A DNA stretch of 64,000 nucleotides, taken from Alcanivorax sp. Lineage in GTDB: Bacteria; Pseudomonadota; Gammaproteobacteria; Pseudomonadales; Alcanivoracaceae. The translations under genes were made by a program, and so were the position numbers. The stretch spans positions 1-64,000 of the forward strand of contig JAKUPL010000010.1 in NCBI GenBank assembly GCA_022449455.1, in the 5' to 3' direction. The notes beneath the pieces were generated by a model. It had not been told where the DNA came from and searched no databases. It saw only the letters and a list, made by a program, of their open reading frames with translations. Below, piece after piece: positions 11,664 through 19,432 of the stretch; the stretch's first letter is position 1, and every line of letters begins with the position of its first letter.

Positions 11664-11926
11664 GGCCGTATCAACACTCGCTCGTCGGTTTGCGGTAATT
11701 TCATGCCCAGCTCCTCACGGGCCAGGCGCTCCACCCGGGCGTAACTGCCCCAGGTACTGTGTTCCAGCAGCAGCTGGCCCCACCGGGTTTCCAGCTCCGC
11801 CTGCTCGCTGAGCAGTTGCTGGGTGCGGTCGGTGAGCCGGCGCGCCTCGTGGACGCTGTAGGCCACGCCCAGGGCCGAGGCCACCACCAGCAACAACAGC
11901 AACGGCGCCAGCCAGCGGGCGCTCAT
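11660..11926 (-). CDS. ftsL: Cell division protein FtsL
   Basis: Small bitopic divisome protein that forms the FtsQLB complex and helps activate FtsWI. 88 residues: a short N-terminal tail, one hydrophobic segment (LAPLLLLLVVASALGVAYSV), then a heptad-like helix (EARRLTDRTQQLLSEQ) as expected for the FtsB-pairing coiled coil. Sequence conservation is low in this family, so the call rests on size, topology and position between rsmH and ftsI with 4-bp overlaps on both sides. Confidence 0.9.
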   Translation of the reverse strand: MSARWLAPLLLLLVVASALGVAYSVHEARRLTDRTQQLLSEQAELETRWGQLLLEHSTWGSYARVERLAREELGMKLPQTDERVLIRP

Positions 11927-12861
11927 GCCACTTTCTCCGCCACCCGCAACACGGCGCTGCGGCTGCGCGCGTTAACGCGCACTTCCGCCTCGCCGGCGCG
12001 CAGCGCCTTGCCCAGCGGCCGCAGCCGTTCGGGCGGTTCGTCCATCATCGGCAGGCCGCCCCGGCCCTTCGGGGCCAGGCCGGAGTGATCGCGGATAAAC
12101 CGTTTCACCAGCCGGTCTTCCAGGGAATGGAAGCTGATAATGGCGAGACGCCCGCCGATGGCGAGCGTCTCGAGGGCCTGGTCCAGCACGTTGCGTAAGG
12201 CGTCCAGTTCCCCGTTTATATGAATACGCAGGGCCTGGAAGCTGCGCGTGGCCGGGTGCTTGCCCGGCTCCCCGCGTCCCAGGGCCGATTCAATCAGCGC
12301 CGCCAGCTCGCCGGTGGTGCGCAGCGGCTGCTGCTCGCGGCGCTCGCGGATGCGGCGGGCGATGCGGCGCGATTTACGTTCCTCGCCGTACTGGTACAGC
12401 ACGTCGGCGATGGCCTTCTCGTCGGCCCGGGCCAGCCAGTCGGCCACGCTCTCGCCGTGCTCCGGGTCCATGCGCATGTCCAGGGGACCGTCGCGCAGGA
12501 AGCTGAACCCGCGTGAGGCGTCGTCCAACTGCGGCGACGACACGCCCAGATCCAGCAACAGGCCATCGATGGCCCGCCCCTCGGCGGCCACCAGCTCCGG
12601 CAGACAATCAAAACGGGCCCGGTGAATACGGAAACGACCGTCCTCGGCGGCCAGCCGTTCGCCGGTGGCCACCGCCTGCGGATCCCGGTCGACCCCCACC
12701 AGGCGGGCGGCGGCATCGAGGCGGGCCAGCAGCGCGCGACTGTGACCGCCGCGCCCGAAGGTGCCGTCCACGTAAAAACCGTCCGCGCGGGTGGGCCACA
12801 TTTCCAGTACCTCCTCCAGCATTACCGGCTGGTGCTCGTACTGCTTATTGTCGTTGCTCAT
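11923..12861 (-). CDS. rsmH: 16S rRNA m4C1402 methyltransferase (RsmH/MraW)
   Basis: S-adenosylmethionine enzyme that methylates N4 of C1402 in the ribosomal P site, the same nucleotide RsmI (15051-15878) methylates on the ribose. HQPVMLEEVL starts the domain, DGTFGRGGHS is the SAM-binding loop, DLGVSSPQLDDASRGFSF and IISFHSLEDRLVKRF are family signatures. ATG at 12861 gives 312 residues (E. coli 313); a longer frame upstream overlaps the mraZ end and has no matching sequence. Confidence 0.96.
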   Translation of the reverse strand: MSNDNKQYEHQPVMLEEVLEMWPTRADGFYVDGTFGRGGHSRALLARLDAAARLVGVDRDPQAVATGERLAAEDGRFRIHRARFDCLPELVAAEGRAIDGLLLDLGVSSPQLDDASRGFSFLRDGPLDMRMDPEHGESVADWLARADEKAIADVLYQYGEERKSRRIARRIRERREQQPLRTTGELAALIESALGRGEPGKHPATRSFQALRIHINGELDALRNVLDQALETLAIGGRLAIISFHSLEDRLVKRFIRDHSGLAPKGRGGLPMMDEPPERLRPLGKALRAGEAEVRVNARSRSAVLRVAEKVA

Positions 12862-12880
12862 ACCCGCCGCCCTAACGACC

Positions 12881-13324
12881 CTAGAAGGACAGGGCCTGCA
12901 CGCTTTCGGGCATGGCCTCCTGATCCAGGCTCTGTTGTTCCAGTTGGTTCCAGGTGTCCTCGGCCCAGATCTCAAAACGGTGCATCAAGCCCACCAGCAT
13001 GGCGCGCTTCTCCAGACCGACCACATCCCGCAGTTCCGGCGGCACCAGCAGACGGCCGTTACCGTCCATTTCCATTTCCGCGGCCTGACCCAGAAAGCGG
13101 CGCTTGAGGGCGCGCACCTGGGCGTGGGCATCGCTCTGGCTCGCCACCTGACGGGCGATATCCCGCCATTCCGGGGCGGGGTACATCACCAGGCAGGCGT
13201 CATAGGGGTGTTGAGTAAGCACGAGGCGGCCGCCGCAAGCGCTGTTCAGCGACTCACGGTATCGGGTCGGCACGGTCAGCCGACCTTTTGCATCCAGATT
13301 GAGCGCGGTACGCCCGTTGAACAC
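12881..13324 (-). CDS. mraZ: Transcriptional regulator MraZ
   Basis: First gene of the dcw cluster, a ring-forming DNA-binding protein of the AbrB-like double SpoVT fold that represses the cluster promoter. 147 residues with the two family repeats: LNLDAKGRLTVPTRYRE near the start and MDGNGRLLVPPELRD in the second half. The start codon is GTG at 13324 with a GGGGAAGG stretch just upstream. Its likely operator, GTGG boxes repeated every 10 bp, is visible at 13387-13416. Confidence 0.95.
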   Translation of the reverse strand: MFNGRTALNLDAKGRLTVPTRYRESLNSACGGRLVLTQHPYDACLVMYPAPEWRDIARQVASQSDAHAQVRALKRRFLGQAAEMEMDGNGRLLVPPELRDVVGLEKRAMLVGLMHRFEIWAEDTWNQLEQQSLDQEAMPESVQALSF

Positions 13325-13386
13325 TGGCCTTCCCCTCTCTCGGGTTGAGTGCGGATCCTTCCCACTTCATGCCACCGGATGAGTGT

Positions 13387-13416
13387 TTTTCTCCACTTCA
13401 TCCCACTTTTCACCAC
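13387..13416 (-). promoter_or_regulatory. MraZ operator: three GTGG boxes with 10-bp spacing
   Basis: On the minus strand, GTGG(T/G/A) occurs three times at exact 10-bp intervals, directly downstream of the -10 box. This matches the known MraZ target (GTGG-type boxes separated by five bases). A second pair, also 10 bp apart, lies closer to mraZ at 13362-13375. Autoregulation of the dcw cluster is inferred. Confidence 0.75.
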
Positions 13417-13424
13417 ATTGCGAC

Positions 13425-13454
13425 ACTCTAGGTCCACGGGATTCGGCAAGTCAA
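13425..13454 (-). promoter_or_regulatory. Sigma-70 promoter of the dcw cluster
   Basis: Minus strand: TTGACT (13454-13449), an 18-bp spacer, then TAGAGT (13430-13425). Predicted start of transcription is near 13418, immediately before the MraZ boxes, an arrangement that would let MraZ block initiation. It is the best promoter match upstream of mraZ. Confidence 0.65.
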
Positions 13455-13561
13455 GCTCGGCGAGATGGGCGAATGTAAAAGAAAATCTTTGAAAATCAGT
13501 TTGTTAGCTGCGTCACAGAGGGGGCGGGGAGGGTGTTGACGGGGGAGTTCTGAACGGAATC

Positions 13562-13647
13562 AAACGCCTGAGCGGCGTTTCCAAGAAACCACTTTAAGTA
13601 TTAGATTATTTTGTTATATAAAGAATAAAACAAATAACTTTTTATGG
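13562..13647 (-). other. Gene-free stretch: stem-loop and AT-rich run after the ODP gene
   Basis: The 323-bp gap between mraZ and the next gene holds the dcw promoter (see 13425-13454) and, at 13562-13580, a stem AAACGCC / GGCGTTT with a five-base loop, possibly a weak terminator for the ODP-domain gene although no T-run follows. Positions 13595-13640 are strikingly AT-rich (TTATATAA and similar) for this genome. No coding potential is seen. Confidence 0.35.
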
Positions 13648-14451
13648 TTATTCCGGGTAAGCACTGACTCGCGGCGGAAGCCGGTACTGGCGGGGCTCCA
13701 TCAAATCCGGACCGCATTCCAGGTGCTCCAGCCAATCCAGGAAGCGGGATACCGTACCCGGCTGGTCGAAGTAGCCGCCGTGCTGGGGCACGATCATCGC
13801 CGGCGCCAGTTCGCGCACCATGCGGACCCACAACCGGCAAGCCCGGTTGCCGGCCATGTAGCGCCGATGGAAGCCAGCCATGGCGGGAACGTGGTCCTCG
13901 AAGCGGGCCACCGCCCCTTCCTCGCCGTCCAGGGAGGCGCCGATATCACCGGAAAACAGGATACGGCTGATCGGATCAAAGAAGCTGAAGTTGCCCACGG
14001 AATGCAGAAAGTGGGCCGGCAGCGCCCACAGTTCGGTATCACCGAACGGCAGCCGGGCGCCCTCGTCGGGCAACGCCAGAATGCGCGCCTGCCATTGCTC
14101 CCCCACCCGACTGGTCACGAAGGTGGAGGCCAGATGGGGCAGGAACCGGGACCACAGCTTCGACACCGCCACCTTGCAATCCGAATGCAGCATCCAGCGC
14201 GGCAGCGAGGCGATGATGTCCGGGTCCTGGTGGGAGGCGAGAATATAGTCCAGGGACTTGAGGTCCAGGTGACGGCTCAGTTCGATGGTCAGCGGCGTGA
14301 AGGTGAGGTCGCCACCGGGATCGATCAGGGCCCCATGGCGGCCGTGGCGGATGGCGAACTGATTGGCCTGAATGCCCTCGCCTTTCACCAGGTCCGCGTA
14401 GCGCACCACCCGGTGATCGTCGCTCTCGAACAGAATATCCGCTTTGGCCAT
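13648..14451 (-). CDS. MBL-fold protein with oxygen-binding di-iron (ODP) type metal site
   Basis: 267 residues from ATG at 14451 (an upstream in-frame ATG adds an unlikely Pro-rich stretch). The metallo-beta-lactamase fold is recognisable but the usual HxHxDH is replaced by H74-Q-D76-P-D78, followed by a His in PAHFLHS, an Asp in FSGDIGA and a His in VPQHGGYF. This H-x-[DE]-x-D...H...D...H set is that of flavodiiron proteins and ODP oxygen sensors, not of zinc hydrolases. It has no flavodoxin or rubredoxin domain. Probable role: binding O2/NO at a di-iron centre, or reducing it with an unknown partner. Substrate and partner unknown. Confidence 0.75.
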   Translation of the reverse strand: MAKADILFESDDHRVVRYADLVKGEGIQANQFAIRHGRHGALIDPGGDLTFTPLTIELSRHLDLKSLDYILASHQDPDIIASLPRWMLHSDCKVAVSKLWSRFLPHLASTFVTSRVGEQWQARILALPDEGARLPFGDTELWALPAHFLHSVGNFSFFDPISRILFSGDIGASLDGEEGAVARFEDHVPAMAGFHRRYMAGNRACRLWVRMVRELAPAMIVPQHGGYFDQPGTVSRFLDWLEHLECGPDLMEPRQYRLPPRVSAYPE

Positions 14452-14531
14452 GGTTCCCCGATTCCCCCGTTTGGTCTGTGGCGGAGGATAGCCGCCGGCG
14501 GCGGCCGGCGGACTGATCGGGGTCAAGAAGA

Positions 14532-14647
14532 GTGGCCTTTGGCCACGATGCAGGGTAAAGGATTCAGGATGCAGGAAAACATTGGCCCTTTAGCCGCCCC
14601 TGCATCCTGCATCCTGCATCCTGCATCGCCGCGAGCTGGCTCGCGGC
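14532..14647. repeat. Heptad-array inverted element, copy 1
   Basis: Order along the plus strand: stem-loop GTGGCC-TTT-GGCCAC (14532-14546); four heptads, GATGCAG, GGTAAAG, GATTCAG, GATGCAG (14547-14574); a 25-nt spacer; four inverted CTGCATC heptads (14600-14627); stem-loop GCCGCGAG-CTGG-CTCGCGGC (14628-14647). Two further copies with the same architecture lie at 34346-34504 and 63340-63443. This copy starts 12 nt beyond the 3' end of rnpB. No transposase is nearby. Could be a non-autonomous mobile repeat or an RNA structure; function unknown. Confidence 0.8.
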
Positions 14648-14658
14648 CGTGTTTGGGT

Positions 14659-15013
14659 GGACCGGTCGATAAGCCGGGTTCTGTCGTGGGCAGCCATTCA
14701 TCTGGGACCCGCGTCACCGCGGGCCTCAAGCGACCTACCCGGATCCAGCGCGGGCCACGCCATGGGATCCCTATTTGGTCTTGCTCCGGGTGGGGTTTAC
14801 CCTGCCACCGCTGTTGCCAGCGGCGCGGTGCGCTCTTACCGCACCTTTTCACCCTTACCGGTTTCCGAAGAAGCCGGCGGTTTGTTTTCTGCGGCACTTG
14901 CCGTGACCGCGCCGTCGCCAGCGCGGCCCCCAGGCGTTACCTGGCACCCTGCCCTATGGAGCCCGGACTTTCCTCCAGTGGCGCGAAGCCACCAGCGGCT
15001 GCCTGACCGGTCC
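14659..15013 (-). ncRNA. rnpB: RNase P RNA, class A (rnpB)
   Basis: Catalytic RNA that matures tRNA 5' ends. Recognised on the minus strand by the conserved GAGGAAAGTCCGGGC block, followed by TCCATAGGGCAGG and GCCAGGTAACGCC near the 5' end, and by AGAACCCGGCTTATCGACC at the 3' end. The boundaries are set by the terminal helix: GGACCGGTC at the 5' end pairs perfectly with GACCGGTCC at the 3' end. A TATGCT -10 box lies at 15026-15021 (minus), with a weak -35. Length about 355 nt; ends are good to a few nucleotides. Confidence 0.95.
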
Positions 15014-15050
15014 GGCGCGGAGCATAGCACGACAATGCCTCCGGTCGCTC

Positions 15051-15878
15051 CTACAGGTTTTCCAGGTAGGCATAGAGCGCCTGCCGCTTGAGGCCGGTGT
15101 GGGCGGCCAGGATGCGCGCCGCCCGGGACAGGGGCAGTTCCTCCAGCAGCGCCCGGGCCAGGGCCCGGTCGCGCTCGTCCAGCGCCTCGCCCCGCGCCGC
15201 CGGGCCCAGCACCAGCACCAGCTCGCCGCGCCGCTGGTCCTTATCCGCGCTCACCCACTCCAGGATCTCGGCCACCGGCCCGCGGCGCACGGTTTCGAAG
15301 CGTTTGGTCAGTTCCCGGCACAGGGTCAGTTCCCGGTCCGCGGCCACCTTGGGCGCCAGCGCCTCCAGCAGCGACAGCACGCGGTGCGGCGCCTCGTAGA
15401 TCAAGGTGGTAACGTCGCTGCCGGCCAGCCGCTCCAGGGCCCGCTCCCGGGCGGCGCCCTTGGCCGGCAGGAATCCCTCGAACAGAAACCGGTCGCTGGG
15501 CTGGCCGGACACCGCCAGCGCCGCCAGCAGCGCCGAGGCGCCGGGCACCGGCACCACCGTCACGCCGGCGTCCTGGCAGACGCGCACCAGCCGATAACCG
15601 GGATCGCTGACCAGCGGCGTGCCGGCGTCGCTGATCAGGGCACCCTGGTCCCCTTCCGACAGCCGCTTGACCAGTTCCGGCGTGCGCTGCGCCTCATTGT
15701 GGTCGTGGTAGCTGATCAGCCGGGTGCCGACGCCGATATGGTCCATCAGCGCCTGGCTGTGGCGGGTGTCCTCGGCGGCGATCCAGTCCACCTCGCCCAG
15801 CACCGCCAGCGCCCGGCGGGTGATGTCATCGAGGTGACCAATCGGAGTACTGACCACATACAGGGTGCCGCTCATCAA
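15051..15878 (-). CDS. rsmI: 16S rRNA 2'-O-ribose C1402 methyltransferase (RsmI)
   Basis: SAM-dependent methyltransferase of the tetrapyrrole-methylase fold, acting on the ribose of C1402; RsmH in this window modifies the base. GTLYVVSTPIGHLDDITRRAL at the N-terminus, AEDTRHSQALMDHIG, LISDAGTPLVSDPGY and FEGFLPAKGAARERAL are family hallmarks. 275 residues from the first of two consecutive ATG codons (15878 and 15875). It is divergent from lpoA, the usual arrangement in gammaproteobacteria. Confidence 0.96.
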   Translation of the reverse strand: MMSGTLYVVSTPIGHLDDITRRALAVLGEVDWIAAEDTRHSQALMDHIGVGTRLISYHDHNEAQRTPELVKRLSEGDQGALISDAGTPLVSDPGYRLVRVCQDAGVTVVPVPGASALLAALAVSGQPSDRFLFEGFLPAKGAARERALERLAGSDVTTLIYEAPHRVLSLLEALAPKVAADRELTLCRELTKRFETVRRGPVAEILEWVSADKDQRRGELVLVLGPAARGEALDERDRALARALLEELPLSRAARILAAHTGLKRQALYAYLENL

Positions 15879-15940
15879 CAGTTCCAGAAGTTGTGTAAAA
15901 GTTGGCGGCCGTCAGGGTGATTCAGGCGCCGCAAACCGCC

Positions 15941-15946
15941 TACAAT
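15941..15946 (+). promoter_or_regulatory. Candidate -10 box of lpoA
   Basis: TACAAT at 15941-15946, 43 bp before the lpoA start, matches five of six consensus positions. No convincing -35 box is seen at 16-18 bp, so this is tentative. Confidence 0.35.
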
Positions 15947-15988
15947 ACCGGCACCGTTCCCGTAGTCGCAAAGGGTTGCCCCACCGCC

Positions 15989-17830
15989 ATGGATTTTCGA
16001 CCGGCTCGTCTGGCCGCGATGGCACTGATTGTGTTCGTCGCCGGCTGTCAGTTACCCGCCCCCCAGGGCACCACTTCCGACCGGGACCGGGTCGCCCCCG
16101 CCCGGGAAGCCCCGCAACAGGTCGCCGACGCCAACCAGCGGCTGGCGCAACTGGCCGAGCCGGTGCGCACCGACACCGCCCTGGCCTGGGCCCGCTATTA
16201 CCTGATCAACGACCGCGCCGCCGACGCCGGCGCCTTGCTCGACCAGGTGGACGACGGCAACGCCCAGACCCAGGACCAGCGCTACCACTGGCTGCGGCTG
16301 CGCACCCAGGCGCTGCTCGCCGAGCAGCAACCCCAGCGGGCGCTGGATCTGCTCGACCAGCGCCAGGCCACCCTCAACGGTTTCGACGCCGGCCGCCAGG
16401 CGCGCATGAAACTGCTGCGCGCCGACGCCCTGGCCCTGGACGGCCGGCTGCTGGACAGCCTGCGCCAGCGCGTCGCCGTGGACGCGCTGCTCGACAGCGA
16501 CGATCAGCGCTACAACCGCAAGCTCACCTGGGAAGCGCTGATGAGCCTGCCCCTGGAAGAGCTGGAGAGCCGCTCCGGGGAGGCCACCGACGATCTGCGC
16601 GGCTGGATGGAACTGGCGTTGCTGTACCGGGACCCTCAGGCCAATATCGACGCCCAGGTGGAACGCCTGCAAGCGTGGCGCGAAACCTGGCCCAACCATC
16701 CGGCCGCCCGCCAGCTGCCGGAGATGGTCGGCGCCCTGCAACAGGCCGCCCGCGAGCGACCCCAGCGGGTGGCGGTGCTGCTGCCGGAGAGCGGCCCGCT
16801 GGCCCCGGCCGCGGAAGCCATCCGCGACGGCCTGATGACCGCGTTCTACAGTGCCGAGGAAGCCGGCAACCCGACCCCGGACCTGCGCTTCTACGACGTC
16901 AGCGACGCCGATATGGCCAGCGTGCTGCAGCGCGCCGTGGACGACGGCGCCCAGTTCGTGATCGGCCCGCTGGCCAAGGACAAGGTGGCGGCCCTCGCCG
17001 CCCTGGGCACCCCACCGGTCACGGTACTGGCGCTCAACTATCTGGATCAGGACAGCCGCCAGGCGCCGCTGTTCCAGTTCGGTCTGGCGCCGGAAGACGA
17101 GGCCCGGCAGATCGCCGACCAGGCCTGGCGCGAAGGCCATCGGCAGGCCGGCGTATTGTACCCGGACAGCGAATGGGGCCGCCGCGTGGGCGAAGCCTTT
17201 ATCACCGCCTGGCAGGACCGGGGCGGTCAGGTCGCGGTGGAAAGCGCCTTCCACGACGACGAACTGGGTGGCACCGTGAAAAACCTGATGGACAACGCCC
17301 GCCGCTACGACGGCAGCGCCGGCCGGCGCGCGGAGTACCAGCCCCGCCGTGGCGACAACATGAGCTTCCTGTTCATGGTCGCCAACCCCAACCAGGGCCG
17401 CCAGCTCAAGCCGCTGCTCAACTTCCATTACGCGCGCAACCTGCCGGTGTACGCCACCTCCTACATTTACGACGGCACCCCGGCGCCGCGTCGGGACCAG
17501 GACCTGGACGGCGTGCGCTTCGTGGACATGCCGTGGATTCTTTATCAGGATACCCGTCTGCACCAGCTGGCCCGGGAAACCTGGCCGGAGGGCCACGGTC
17601 GCTACAACCGGCTGTTCGCCATGGGCGTGGACGCCTACCGGCTGCAGGCGCGGCTGTACCTGCTGCGCACCGTGGCCGGCAGCGATCTGCCCGGCGTCAC
17701 CGGCAATCTCCATCTGGACGGGGCCCGGCTGGTGCGCGAGTCCGACTGGGCGGAATTCCGCCGCGGCCAGCCGCAACCGCTGCCCCGCTTCGGCGGCGGC
17801 GCCACGCTGGAGAACAAGCGCTTCGATTGA
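15989..17830 (+). CDS. lpoA: Penicillin-binding protein activator lipoprotein (LpoA)
   Basis: Outer-membrane lipoprotein that reaches through the periplasm to activate the class A synthase PBP1A. The start chosen is ATG 15989, which gives a lipoprotein signal MDFRPARLAAMALIVFVAGC with the acylated Cys at residue 20; a longer frame upstream would bury the signal. The N-terminal half is an Ala/Gln/Leu-rich helical repeat (TPR-like) region, the C-terminal half (from about RPQRVAVLLPESGPLAPAAEAIRDG) has the periplasmic-binding fold of the family. 613 residues (E. coli 678). It heads the lpoA-yraN-diaA-dolP operon. Confidence 0.93.
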   Translation: MDFRPARLAAMALIVFVAGCQLPAPQGTTSDRDRVAPAREAPQQVADANQRLAQLAEPVRTDTALAWARYYLINDRAADAGALLDQVDDGNAQTQDQRYHWLRLRTQALLAEQQPQRALDLLDQRQATLNGFDAGRQARMKLLRADALALDGRLLDSLRQRVAVDALLDSDDQRYNRKLTWEALMSLPLEELESRSGEATDDLRGWMELALLYRDPQANIDAQVERLQAWRETWPNHPAARQLPEMVGALQQAARERPQRVAVLLPESGPLAPAAEAIRDGLMTAFYSAEEAGNPTPDLRFYDVSDADMASVLQRAVDDGAQFVIGPLAKDKVAALAALGTPPVTVLALNYLDQDSRQAPLFQFGLAPEDEARQIADQAWREGHRQAGVLYPDSEWGRRVGEAFITAWQDRGGQVAVESAFHDDELGGTVKNLMDNARRYDGSAGRRAEYQPRRGDNMSFLFMVANPNQGRQLKPLLNFHYARNLPVYATSYIYDGTPAPRRDQDLDGVRFVDMPWILYQDTRLHQLARETWPEGHGRYNRLFAMGVDAYRLQARLYLLRTVAGSDLPGVTGNLHLDGARLVRESDWAEFRRGQPQPLPRFGGGATLENKRFD

Positions 17831-17867
17831 GGGACCATCACCATTCTTTCCAGGGGGGAAAGAGGCC

Positions 17868-18254
17868 ATGGAAGGCAACAACAGGGATTGGCGCAGGCAA
17901 CGGGGCCTGCGCGCCGAGCGCCGCGTGCTCGACTGGCTGCGCGAGCGCGGGCTGACACCGCTGGCGGCCAATTACCGCTGCCGGCTGGGGGAAGTGGATC
18001 TGATCATGGAGCACGGCGACACCCTGGTGTTCGTGGAGGTGCGCTGGCGGGCCGGACGCGGCTACGGCGGCGCCCTGGCTTCCGTGGACACCCGCAAGCA
18101 GCGCCGCCTGGTCCGCGCGGCGCGCCATTTTCTCGGACGCCACCCGCTTCAGGCCCGCCGGCCCTGCCGCTTCGACGTGGTGGGCCTGGAACCGGATGAA
18201 CAGGGCGCGGTCCGCTATGATTGGATACAGAACGCTTTTTACGGAGACGGATAA
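17868..18254 (+). CDS. yraN: UPF0102 nuclease-like protein YraN
   Basis: 128 residues of the UPF0102 family, a restriction-endonuclease-like fold with the visible core G-EVDLI (residues about 40-45) and VFVEVR (about 54-59), corresponding to the D-x(n)-E-x-K-type metal site with Arg in the last position. Role is not settled in the literature; a link to Holliday-junction or DNA processing has been suggested for relatives. GGAAAGAGG precedes the start. One base separates its stop from the next ATG, so it is co-transcribed with lpoA and diaA. Confidence 0.9.
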   Translation: MEGNNRDWRRQRGLRAERRVLDWLRERGLTPLAANYRCRLGEVDLIMEHGDTLVFVEVRWRAGRGYGGALASVDTRKQRRLVRAARHFLGRHPLQARRPCRFDVVGLEPDEQGAVRYDWIQNAFYGDG

Positions 18255-18841
<587 letters not shown>

Positions 18842-18842
<1 letters not shown>

Positions 18843-19411
18843 TGCGTCACCTCGGGTTGATGGCCCTGCTGGCCACCCTGCTGCTGTCCGGCTGCGCCGC
18901 CCTGACCAAGAACATGTCCCAGGAACCGGTGGACGCCGACCACGGCTCGCGCACCTTCGGCGCCTTCGTCGAGGACGGCAACATCGAGCGCAAGATCAAG
19001 ATCAACCTGGCCCGCACCAGCGCCGAGCTGGACGAAAGCCACATCGTGGTGGTGAGCTTCAACGGCAATGTGCTGCTGGCCGGCGAAGTGGCCAGCGATG
19101 ACCTGCGCGTGCAGGCCGGCAACATCGCCGACCAGGTGCGCCATGTGCGCCACGTGCACAACGAACTGAAAGTGTCCGGCAAGACCGGCACCCTGGCGCG
19201 CACCAACGACACCTGGCTGACCACCAAGGTGAAAAGCCGGCTGCTCACCCACAGCGAGACGCCGGGCTGGCGCACCAAGGTGGTGACGGTCAACGGCGTG
19301 GTCTATCTGATGGGCCTGCTCAGCCGCGCCGAAGCGGATTCGGTGGTGGCCCAGGTGCAGCAGGTGGGCGGCGTGCAGAAGATCGTCAAAATCATCGAAT
19401 ACATCGACTGA
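18842..19411 (+). CDS. dolP: Outer-membrane BON-domain lipoprotein (DolP)
   Basis: 189 residues from ATG 18842: lipoprotein signal MRHLGLMALLATLLLSGC with acylated Cys18, then two BON domains, the first around DGNIERKIKINLAR...VVSFNGNVLLAGEV and the second around TTKVKSRLLTHSETPGWRTKVVTVNGVVYLMGLL. DolP/YraP binds anionic phospholipid at the inner leaflet of the outer membrane, locates to the division site and supports envelope integrity. Last gene of the lpoA operon, convergent with the next gene; no terminator hairpin is evident in the 21-bp gap. Confidence 0.92.
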
Positions 19412-19432
19412 TCCTGGCTTATACCTCTCGGC

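Noticed and set aside
14628-14647. The stem-loop after rnpB as its intrinsic terminator
   Set aside because: The stem is strong, but no T-run follows on the minus strand, and the same kind of stem-loop is present in other copies away from rnpB.
14523-14897. Short frames with peptides such as SCILHPAS over repeat copies 1-3
   Set aside because: These are translations of the CTGCATC heptad arrays (and here of rnpB), recurring wherever the element occurs, hence not genes.
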